From positions 229,825 through 293,824 of the forward strand of contig MU623370.1 of the NCBI GenBank assembly GCA_025201765.1: 64,000 bases of DNA. Direction: 5' to 3'. Shown here piece by piece: positions 55,667 through 64,000 of the stretch. Every line of letters starts with the position of its first letter. Positions within the stretch are counted from its first letter, which is position 1. A model generated the notes under the pieces. It was not told the origin of the DNA. It saw only the letters and a list, made by a program, of their open reading frames with translations, and ran no database searches. Both the position numbers and the translations under genes were made by a program. The DNA comes from Daldinia sp. FL1419. Lineage: Eukaryota; Ascomycota; Sordariomycetes; Xylariales; Hypoxylaceae.

Positions 55667-58015
55667 TATAATCCTTAGGTAGTTGATAAAATAATTGTAT
55701 ACTCATTCAATATTGCTTGGAAGGTGGACACATGACTGCGAGTAACTGAAGCGCATACTACTATGTATGTACTATCCAGCATACCGCTAATATCTGACCC
55801 AAAGTTCGTCCTGCCAAGAATTCCACTCTAGGACGTTAGTGAGATTGGAATATACGGATCCGTAAACAGCCCCAATATTAACAAAATATTCCTAGTAAAT
55901 AAAGTAGGCGTATTCTTGCTTTTTTTCACCGGTAAACCAGATCTGATCGAGTTACCCCTGAAACCGAAATATTAAATCTCAGCAAGAACATGGTATTAGC
56001 AATATAAGAAATCAAAGGGATTTATGTCGCGAATGGGTCACTAACTAGTATCAACCCATCTATAATATACCTCAAGGGTATAGACCCACTAGGAGAAAAA
56101 GAAATTATTGAAGAAAGGCTTAGTTAATATATTTTCCCAATGCTATAGGCAATGGAGCCTCAGTTATAGCATTAAGGTCGCCTCACTCAAATATAAAACA
56201 GCCATTAGTATGTTTTTGACCTAGAGTTGTGTTGCGAGTGGGTATCGTAATTGGAACATGGATTTTTAACATTAGTTCTGTGATATTTGTGATATCCAAC
56301 CGGAACCTAAGCCGTTGGTCTAGAAGTTTGTCAGTTCGTAACCACAAGGCTTGTCATAACCAGGTACAATACCGAAAAGTAAAGTGATTACAGGGCAAAG
56401 GTCGGCAACAAAAAGCGGGAGCTGCCGACGGCTGCGATGGGACAGCTGACAAGCATTGAAGTGCTTACATGGGGGTCGATAGACCTGACGTAGTAATTCG
56501 CGCCGACGATCTCTTAAACAAAGCCCGATAACTACATACACTACGGCAACTAAGCACCAACATCGAATGAACCGAAAAGTCCAGGGGCACAATTTCGGCT
56601 GTACGCCAGAGTGACAACCCGAAATTTTATATCGATACGTGCGCAGATATGGTCTGGGGCTCTCCAAAAGGAATAAGGGATTGGGTCATATTACCGGGGA
56701 TGGGACGCTCGGGCATCCGCCGGTGGACCCGGAACAAGACTGTAAGAATTCGGCTCGGTTGCTGTCTTTCCCTTTTTATTATTTCTTGGGCTTAGTCCAT
56801 TAGCTAGCTTCGTTTGCTAACCCACAAATTAACGGGGCTAAAGCTTCCTGAGCGCAAAGGGCGCCATCACAGACCAAGCCCTTTTTCATAGTGGATGATG
56901 GTTGTTAGCATTCTCGAAACAAGAATCGATTTAGTGGGCGGCTTTGCTTAAACTGGCGTCGATCAAGACGACGACGGGAAGCCCTATGGATTATGGATTA
57001 TGGATTATCGACCAGACTAGGTACCTAGGTAGGTAAAACAGACTAACCTACCTACCTACCCAGATGCTCGTACCCGTGGTTAACGAGAAACCCGGCAATA
57101 GCATCAGTGGTGTAGAAGAAATCGAGGCGGATGGTTCTGGTATATCTTAATTACTTACATGGTACGGATTCGGTAAAGAGATACCACTGGTGGAACGTTC
57201 CGAAACTCGCTCAGATCGTTATTCGGCCACCATGTGCCACTGTATTAGTTGGAAGTGATTGATCGTAATCCCACGTCCGCGGTCGGGGCGACTACGTACT
57301 ACATAACGAGAACCTGGGAACGGGTTGGGCACTCGCGTAAAGGAAAGTCTCCTAACCGATTATGGTTCGCTTACCACAGCTATGGCAATTCGTCCAGTCG
57401 ATCATGCAGGAGGAGCCATTGGGACGGCGACGCACAAAGGCAACTTGAGATTATCAACATACATATTGCCAACACCCCCGCAGGACAAGTTTTGTATTTT
57501 GAAGCAAGCCTACCTCCCTAACGCTAGGGGTAACCATCATAACTGTAGAATTTGAGAGATAGGTACCTAGTCTAAGAGATAACTATACCCCCCCAATCGT
57601 CCGTTATATTTAAATACCTTGACACTAATAAGTGTATTCTTCTTCTAGCATTCAAACTAGAAAGCGGGAAGACTCCCTGTAGCTTACATTTAGCACAGAG
57701 ACGAAAAGATAATTTCCCGATCTTCTTCATAATCTCCACTCTCCACTTAACGTGTGCCGCATTTGCACATGAATTGTTCATGCAGGAAATGCCCGCTTAA
57801 AGATTCTCGGTATAGTTCAGGGATAGGGGCCCAAGTCACATTATTATCGTAAATGGGCCGCCATGGGGTTTCAAGTATTTCATACTCGGTCAGGTCGCAA
57901 TACCGTCTGAGCTATTCGTTTTGACTTCATCAACTTCAAGCTAACACACCAACCCTTTTTTTATTTATTTTTTTACACTTACATCTATCCTGAAACTTTT
58001 CGATAATATTCAGCT
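55667..58015. other. long AT-rich gene-poor interval
   Basis: About 2.35 kb with no recognised gene. It contains GGATTAT repeats near 56990-57010 and a cluster of TAGGTACCTA/CCTACC motifs near 57018-57062. Frames at 57249-57555 are short and unrecognised. The A+T richness around 55860-56200 could be a mutated transposon remnant, but I see no coding trace. Confidence 0.5.
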
Positions 58016-59017
58016 ATGGTTGAAGACGGATCTGATCAGGACGTAGTCCTCGTAACCCAACTACCATCAGACTCTTGGTTCGAAGCTTTTGCTTTACGGC
58101 CCAATGGCAAAATTCTAGCCTGCCGACTAGACGAACCTGAACTATACACATTTAATCCCGAAGATTCGAATTCGACACCTCAACTATTACATACCTTTGA
58201 CTCACACGCAAACGGCCTCATCGATGCAGACCCAATACCAGGTACTACAGACGAATATTTCATCCTGTCTACCGTTAGTAATCTGGTCAATGTCGAATTC
58301 AACGATTTTGTCATATGGCGTGCAGTTCTCAGCCCTGACGACAACACCCCGCCCAAAGTCACCAAGATAGGCGAGATCCCAGACGGAGGCCTATGTGCTG
58401 CAGCAGTTGCCATCTCAGATCGGGTGGTAATACTACCAGATTCAACTAAGAACTGCATATGGCATCTCGATACACAAACAGGCAAATCAACTATACTTAT
58501 ATCCGACGATTCTATGAAGATTGCAAATGGCGAGGGGAACTTTTTCGGACTTAACCGGATATGCGTCTCGGATGATTTTATATGGTTTACGAATACCAGT
58601 GCCGGCACATTATGTCGCATTCCGATCGAACGAGTTAATGACCCCGCCGTAGGAATCCGTGTAACAGGTCCCGTGCAGATTCTCACCGACGAGATCACTG
58701 ACTGCGACGGGTTGGTTCTTACACGTGATGTGACTGCAGCCTACACGTGCAGCTATAAAGATGGGTTTATTTGGAAGGTCAACATCGATCCCAAGACGGG
58801 CAAGGCCACAACCGGTGTTGTCGTACGAAACTTAGCCTCGCCAACAGCTGTCGAGCTGAGATATGTCAACGACCGGCCAAAATTGTTTATCGTGTGCTGC
58901 GGGGAGATCCAGATGGCTTGGATCCAAGATAAAGAGAACCCCTGGAAAGACATTGCAGATATTAATTCAGCGGTAACGGTTCAGGTCGAGACTCAGGAAG
59001 TCGTTGAGACTATTTGA
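58016..59017 (+). CDS. SMP-30/gluconolactonase-like six-bladed beta-propeller protein
   Basis: Single exon, 333 aa, ATG at 58016. The sequence cycles through blade-like strands: FEAFALRPNGKILACRLDEP, ELYTFNPEDSNSTPQLLHTF, CAAAVAISDRVVILPDS, CIWHLDTQTGKSTILI, GLNRICVSDDFIWFTNTSAG, DGLVLTRDVTAAYTCSYKDG and FIWKVNIDPKTG. The pattern fits the SGL/TolB-like propellers annotated in fungi, often near oxidoreductase or secondary-metabolite genes. No signal peptide is visible. It could be a lactonase or hydrolase, but catalytic metal ligands cannot be assigned with confidence. Confidence 0.75.
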   Translation: MVEDGSDQDVVLVTQLPSDSWFEAFALRPNGKILACRLDEPELYTFNPEDSNSTPQLLHTFDSHANGLIDADPIPGTTDEYFILSTVSNLVNVEFNDFVIWRAVLSPDDNTPPKVTKIGEIPDGGLCAAAVAISDRVVILPDSTKNCIWHLDTQTGKSTILISDDSMKIANGEGNFFGLNRICVSDDFIWFTNTSAGTLCRIPIERVNDPAVGIRVTGPVQILTDEITDCDGLVLTRDVTAAYTCSYKDGFIWKVNIDPKTGKATTGVVVRNLASPTAVELRYVNDRPKLFIVCCGEIQMAWIQDKENPWKDIADINSAVTVQVETQEVVETI

Positions 59018-59283
59018 TATTAGCGTGTTCGGGAACGGCAACTCGGCTTGGTTATTTATGCCGGTACAAATTTACGATCAGTCCATATACCCCCTTAATG
59101 GCACATAACATTAGGCATATGAAAATAACATCTAATGAAGAGAAACTCTTCCTATCTAAAAACATCGGGCCTCCCTTAGTGAAATCCAGTCTTAGCTGCC
59201 ATGATCAAATGAACATTCAGAAACCAACTACTTATTCTTTTAGAATCTCAAACATTGGGAAGAGGCCGAAGGCAACCAACGTA

Positions 59284-59285
<2 letters not shown>

Positions 59286-59316
<31 letters not shown>
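59286..59316. repeat. poly-T run of 31
   Basis: Uninterrupted T homopolymer. It could be a retroposition tail (poly-A on the minus strand) or slippage; its length is probably imprecise in the assembly. Confidence 0.85.
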
Positions 59317-59318
<2 letters not shown>

Positions 59319-59750
59319 TACACACTTGTACCATACTAGGTGTCAATGTTTCGGATCCCGGAGTGAGACCCGGCGCTAGACCCGGTGGTTGTTTAATCCA
59401 ATCACAGCTACAAAAGTTGAAAAGTCCCTTGCTCGGAAGTGTCTCCCCGCTACTGTGCCTGTTTACCCCTGTTACACCAAGTTTTCGAAGTTCTCTTTAG
59501 TTAAGCCACCCGTGCCAAGCGTGATACAGGCTAGGTAAGCATTTATTGACGAAACATAGTTATACAAGTCTCATTCGTTAGAATTAAATAGATCGCCATT
59601 ATACTTGTTTGTCTAAGCACATCACTAGCTTAGATCGCGAGCCTAGAGTGCCACGATATTTCTCCCTTTGAACTTTATAATGGACGTACCCGCAGATTCG
59701 GATGGTTAACTCGAGACCTCATTAATAAGCAAGGTCATCAACTGTCAGGG

Positions 59751-59875
59751 TTCTAGCCTGTGCTACATATAGAACAAAGGACTTGTTCTATATGTTGTCG
59801 CCTTTAGCCATAGTTGTAGATAGGTTCCTCGCGGAACAACGTTGTTTCCTTACTTCTTGGTCCGCCTCGTGACAT
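59751..59875 (+). repeat. hairpin-bearing dispersed repeat, copy 1
   Basis: It starts TTCTAG, contains the near-perfect hairpin ATATAGAACAA-aggac-TTGTTCTATAT, then GTTCC-tcgc-GGAAC, and ends TCCGCCTCGTGACAT. It matches 62314-62446 over its whole length with scattered substitutions and small indels, in the same orientation. Confidence 0.8.
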
Positions 59876-60723
59876 CAACTACTTCAACCCATACACCGAA
59901 GCTATTTCTCCCTCCAACTAGAGAAGTGTCAGATAGATGATAGGAGTTGACAACCTGCGGTACAACAATTCTCTTAGATCTCATACCAGGAAAAGACAAT
60001 TTGGATCTATTGGCATGCAAAATCCCCCCGCCTTTCGCATGGTAGCTCCGCTAAAGGTATGTCTCACTTCTACTTAAAAATACTGGGTCGACAAGCTCCT
60101 GGGCGGTATTGATGCCGTCTGTAGACGCATGTTCTTATCGGTAACTTAGTAGTTCAAGTAACCGGATTACTGTCATGAATTACATGTGTACCTACCTATA
60201 TGAGACTAATTTCCGAAGGAATATGTTATGACTGATGCTATAAGCCACAATCTGGCAAAGAGTTTGCTCTAATACTATATAAATGTAAGGGGATGCATTG
60301 TGTATATACGACGTTGAGATGACGAGTATATAGTATGGACGACCATAAGCGATGGCGATCCCAATAAAATCCGTCCCCCCTGCTGGATCTCTAGTCTAGA
60401 TCGATGTCTAAATAAGTATTTTGGCAACTTTCTTTTTTCAACTTGGCCAAGAGCGCTGTGACGAGAAATCTGGAGGCGGGAGAAATACGCAAAGGGATAA
60501 TGCAATCATCCAGCGGTCATGATTATATCATCACTCTATTTTAACATGTAATACGCATTCTACTTTTTTCAGCAATGAGCATTTCTATGGCGGACGATTA
60601 AGAGTATGTTGAGAGATAAATAGAAGCGTAGCAAACTCCTACTTCAATTTATCACCAAACCATCTCCCAAGCGTCACTCAACAAGCACGACTTAGTTCAG
60701 ACCAGATCTTTAACCCTGTTAAA

Positions 60724-61107
60724 ATGTCTAAAAGCGCGTTCAATCAAGCAGACGATAAACCGTCTGGGGACTCGCCTGCTGAAGCCCCAGAAGGGCCAGG
60801 TCTACGACTCGTCATACGTTACCGAAGGGCGGAAAGATGATACCACTGTCCCAGTCCTAAAGGATGACGAGGATGTCGAAGATCCCGTCAATCAGGAGGA
60901 CGCCGACTCCGATAAGCAACTCGGTTAGTTAACTTATTTAGAAAACCTTCCTGATTAGTATCACTGACAAACTTATAAATAGCGCGTAACGAGGCGGAAG
61001 TCATTGATGAGGGCAACATATTGAAGAAAAGAACTCGTCACGAGAAGCCGAAAGGTTCTTACGCTGAGCCCTCTGACGAGGATTTGGGTCTTACCGAGGG
61101 AGCATAG
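60724..61107 (+). pseudogene. small acidic conserved fungal protein, frameshifted
   Basis: Exon 1 is 60724-60923 and exon 2 is 60983-61107, with a 59 bp intron (GTTAGT...AATAG). The N-terminus MSKSAFNQADDKPSGDSPAE reads in one frame. From about 60790 the sensible frame is shifted by one base: VYDSSYVTEGRKDDTTVPVL and VEDPVNQEDADSDKQL, continuing across the intron as ARNEAEVIDEGNILKKRTRH and SYAEPSDEDLGLTEGA. The total is 325 coding bases, one more than a multiple of three. It resembles short, hydrophilic, probably disordered proteins common in ascomycetes. I do not know the function. A one-base insertion (or two-base deletion) in the GCCCCAGAAGGGCC stretch, real or a sequencing error, explains the break. 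Confidence 0.6.
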
Positions 61108-62565
61108 TCTAGCTAGTACCATGGAAGTTATAGCACAAATGCACGATATTCTACCCAGTTTAAACATCTATGAATTGGAATAGTGGCCGATATAGTGACA
61201 TATTTAATGCTAGTGTTGTGATGATAGAGTTAGAAAAAGGAGCGTTATCTAGTACACAGAAAAGCAAACCCTTTATTGTATTCATACCCCTGAACCCAAC
61301 ATGACCGCACTTAATCCCGAACCCTTATTATAAATAAGCTCTATAGATTTCTTGGCTTCTCCTTGGCTTTCTCTCTACCTAGCCTCGTCAGACACATTCT
61401 GATTGCTAATGCTAGCCTTTAGTCCTCGTGCACTAGGGGAGAGTAACGTGTTAGCGGTTAGATCCACCTTCCTTACATGTCACAACAAAGGGGATGTTTC
61501 TAGAACAATCAAAACTAACACATTTCCCGGGTCCTTCTCTTTGCTTGCCTCTTCGCGAAAGAACTTGTCGGGAATATTCCTTCGCGGCCTCTGAGGTGTC
61601 TAATTGATGTCAGTGCGGGAGATCGACCAAATACACGGTGATTGACATGTAAGGATAGGTAAAAACTGTGACCATGTAAGTCTACGTGGATTGCTGATGG
61701 TGGTTTTGTGGCCTCTATAGACGTTCTCGGGATCCGGCTCCATGTTAACTTTCTCGGAGACTTCCTACTGGATATCGCTGTAGTTGTCCTGGTCGGTCAT
61801 TCTGTTCGATGCCTTGGTGTATCTGTTAGACGATGGTAGTAAGGGATAATGGAAGTTTCTGAAGCATGCTTGAGAGAAATAAGATGCTACGCGTCTAGGC
61901 AATGAGGCTCTTATTAATCCCGCGTCGTCACTTGAATGACCTCAAAGTATCATCGTCAATCAAGTTGGTGTGGATATGGGTATGTTGCGTGCTAAATGGT
62001 GACAGACGATGACTTCATCTTGATCTTATCGCTTGCGCCACATGTGAGCATCAACTCCCTAAACTCAACGCACAACATTCACCTACGACTTAGCTACCGT
62101 TGTGACTTTTCATGCTAGGCTTTATTTTTCCAGTCCATGTTAATAGTTAGGATGTTAGTATGTACCTACCTAGGTAAGTAAGTAGATATGTAAAAATTAC
62201 GTTTTTACTTAAGTTATCTTACCTCGCAGTACTTGAGTCTTTGATTAAGTTAGTATTAGAAAAAGTCGGCTAATAGTTAGAGTACGAAGCACCTTAGGTA
62301 TAGCATCTCAAGTTTCTAGTCGTGCTATATATAGAACAAAGAGCTTGTCCTATATGTAGTAGCTCCTTAGCCATAGGTAGTAGTAGATAGTGTTCCTTGT
62401 AGAACAACGCCGTTGTTCCCTCACCTCTTAGTCCGCCTCGTGACATAGTGAGAGTCCTTTAAGATCTATTTTAGCATTATTCAGACCGTAGAAGGTGATA
62501 CTAAAACAAGTAGTACTTGTCATAGCCTTCTTATTTCATGTTAAAAGTGTAAGATAATACAGTTG
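61108..62565. other. intergenic region
   Basis: About 1.46 kb with no supported gene (a 63-codon frame at 61403-61594 is not convincing). A TACCTACCTAGGTA motif lies near 62163 and the second hairpin repeat at 62314-62446. Confidence 0.55.
62314..62446 (+). repeat. hairpin-bearing dispersed repeat, copy 2
   Basis: Diverged second copy of 59751-59875, 2.4 kb away. Its first hairpin, ATATAGAACAA-agagc-TTGTCCTATAT, has one mismatch; GTTCCTTGTAGAACAAC and CCGCCTCGTGACAT are kept. It lies about 120 bp past the 3' end of the cupin-8 gene. Confidence 0.8.
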
Positions 62566-63672
62566 CTATCTATACCACCAATTGACTGAAGCATTCAACT
62601 CGCCTTCCAAGCCGCTACTGGCAACGCTATGCCACCACGCCTTAGGGATGAATAAGCCATCGCCGGGGTTTAATGAAGCCTCGATTACGGACTCATCGTC
62701 CCAAACGGCACAATGAAGGAGCTCTCGTTCGCGGCCGTCCATCATTTCCGCACCCCTGAATCGCGAGTTACCCGACGAACCGAGTGCTCTGCGAACGCGA
62801 GCGTATATGTCATCACCTTGGTTTGGTTCTATAAGACGCACTCTTTTCGAGCTTACTAGCTGACAGAAGATGTTTGGGTTTGGATCTCTGTGCAAAGGGG
62901 TATATGTAGGTTGTAGTCCAAGCCAAATGCTTGAATTGTATATATCGCCTTTACCGGCATATTTGACAATGTCAGGTACCGGTAGGTCTTGGAAAAGGGG
63001 TTCAGGTAGGTCATTGAGATTGGATTGAGCAACATAGAGGTTTGTGATGCGCTTAAAGGGTTCACTTTGGGTCTCATTGAACTGAGATGCGCTCATAATC
63101 AAGCTTAACGGCGCATTGAATTGTTGGAAATTTGATGAGTTTCCAAAGATGCCTTCATCACTTGACGAGTTGATTATGGCATCGACGATCACTGGCAGAG
63201 CTGACATCTTATATTCGTTGGAGCTAAGAAGCCATGTTCGAAAAGACGCCAATGCGTTGCCTTCCGAGACACCTTTTATAGTAGCGGCACGGGAAAAGGT
63301 GAATTCATACGGTAAGATAAGATCTCCGAATAGCCGTAGATATTGTGTAAATTTAGTGCGAGACCCTTCAGTACCGTGCTGAAACCATTTTTGCATAGCT
63401 GGTAAATTGTGAAAGCTTCGAAGAAGCAATGGACTTTCCGGGACCCATGCGGCCCTACGAAATAAATCTAAGTCGATATGGCCTTCAACTGACTCCACCT
63501 GAGGAGGCCGTTTTTCAGGCTGTTGATACGAGCCGGATTTGGCTTCGTCCGAGAGATGGCCATAGCTCCGCTTCGTTGAAGAAGAGGGCGGAAGGTGTAA
63601 TCGGCCTCCAGAATACCGAAAGGAATGTCTGAATAGGACTACTGGTGAACGAAGTTTACTGTTGAAAATCAT
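62566..63672 (-). CDS. JmjC/cupin-8 domain protein (putative 2-oxoglutarate/Fe(II) dioxygenase), probably mitochondrial
   Basis: Single exon, 368 aa, ATG at 63672. The N-terminus (FNSKLRSPVVLFRHSFRYSGG) is basic and Ser/Arg-rich, like a mitochondrial presequence. The C-terminal half is a JmjC/cupin-8 fold: the iron motif HRDPNPNIFCQL (HxD), the following SSKRVRLIEP, and the distal LNPGDGLFIPKAWWHSV, which supplies the third ligand His, ending NASVNWWYR. Such proteins hydroxylate proteins or RNA, and some act on small molecules; the substrate here is unknown. The bare arrangement without PHD or zinc fingers argues against a histone demethylase. Confidence 0.87.
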   Translation of the reverse strand: MIFNSKLRSPVVLFRHSFRYSGGRLHLPPSSSTKRSYGHLSDEAKSGSYQQPEKRPPQVESVEGHIDLDLFRRAAWVPESPLLLRSFHNLPAMQKWFQHGTEGSRTKFTQYLRLFGDLILPYEFTFSRAATIKGVSEGNALASFRTWLLSSNEYKMSALPVIVDAIINSSSDEGIFGNSSNFQQFNAPLSLIMSASQFNETQSEPFKRITNLYVAQSNLNDLPEPLFQDLPVPDIVKYAGKGDIYNSSIWLGLQPTYTPLHRDPNPNIFCQLVSSKRVRLIEPNQGDDIYARVRRALGSSGNSRFRGAEMMDGRERELLHCAVWDDESVIEASLNPGDGLFIPKAWWHSVASSGLEGELNASVNWWYR

Positions 63673-63992
63673 CAACGGAATAAGATTTTGGGAGAAATGG
63701 ACAAGCTAGCTAGCTAGGTATTATAGAATATCAATAAGATATTACTAAAATAGAATGTGAGTGATGACACGGTTGTAGATGTTGCCTATAAAAAAGAAAA
63801 AAAGCGTATGGTAAGTCAGAGGAGGGGGAAACCGACCCCCCTTAGAAACCGACCCCCTGTCAGAAAGGACCAATCATAATCTAAGAAATAACCAGGTATC
63901 CACTTTTTTTATACCAATTCGATGTATCTTTCTTATTCTTCTTTTGGAATCTTTCCTTATTTTTCAACCAATTAAAAATCTCTATCCTCAAA
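63673..63992. promoter_or_regulatory. right-edge region between divergent genes
   Basis: It contains two copies of GAAACCGACCCCC (63828-63840 and 63845-63857) and a pyrimidine-rich tract (TTCTTATTCTTCTTTTGG) shortly before the ATG at 63993. This looks like a bidirectional promoter for the cupin-8 gene and a gene starting at the edge. Confidence 0.4.
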
Positions 63993-64000
63993 ATGACCCT
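63993..64000 (+). CDS. possible start of a gene cut by the window edge
   Basis: ATGACCCT follows TCCTCAAA and a pyrimidine-rich leader, a typical fungal start context. Only two codons are visible, so identity is unknown. Confidence 0.2.

Larger units (their letters stand above)
59018..60723. other. intergenic region
   Basis: About 1.7 kb containing a 31-base T run and the first copy of a ~125 bp hairpin repeat, both listed separately. No protein gene is recognised. Confidence 0.55.

Noticed and set aside
57249..57555. Two overlapping 76-90 codon frames
   Set aside because: Both frames overlap, and neither gives a recognisable product.

Overview
This window is nuclear DNA of a filamentous ascomycete (Pezizomycotina). 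Short 49-152 bp GT-AG introns, mostly single-copy housekeeping and carbohydrate-active genes, long AT-leaning intergenic stretches and many copies of a TAGGTACCTA-like palindromic motif point to Sordariomycetes, perhaps Xylariales; the order is inference. I support about 17 confident protein-coding genes, a few weaker ones and three clearly decayed genes. I found no rRNA, tRNA, CRISPR array or intact transposon.

Left part (0-22 kb): an FAD amine oxidase-like gene (306-1837) faces the TATA-binding protein gene (3533-2605, minus). A 5.9 kb gene-poor stretch follows, broken by an assembly gap. Then comes a large NRPS-like reductase with adenylation, thiolation, thioester-reductase and short-chain-dehydrogenase domains (9463-13314), the layout of the fungal glycine betaine reductase ATRR. 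Next are a secreted Ala/Gly/Asp/Gln-rich repeat protein, mitochondrial ETF-ubiquinone oxidoreductase, and a membrane-anchored haem-dependent oxidative N-demethylase-like (DUF3445) protein. A GFA-type formaldehyde-handling protein follows at 27.6 kb. Together these suggest, but do not prove, a methylated-amine/choline/one-carbon theme.

Middle (22-46 kb): two F-box genes, a GH72 beta-1,3-glucanosyltransferase with CBM43 and GPI tail, a TOXE-like bANK regulator (bZIP basic region plus ankyrin repeats, no leucine zipper), a GH94 cellobionic-acid-phosphorylase-like gene, a small secreted Cys protein, an intron-dense E2 ubiquitin-conjugating enzyme (Ubc8/UBE2H) with an apparent 8-nt exon and a 1-nt exon or twin intron, and a CWC16/CCDC130 splicing factor.

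Right part (46-64 kb): a GH7 endoglucanase, then a graveyard of three broken genes (flavin monooxygenase, MFS efflux pump, alpha/beta hydrolase) that look like the remains of a small metabolite or detoxification cluster. After these come an AA11-like LPMO with an X278 module, an SMP-30-like beta-propeller, a frameshifted small conserved gene, two copies of a ~125 bp hairpin-bearing repeat, and a JmjC/cupin-8 protein. GH7, GH94 and the LPMO indicate a plant- and fungal-wall-degrading lifestyle.
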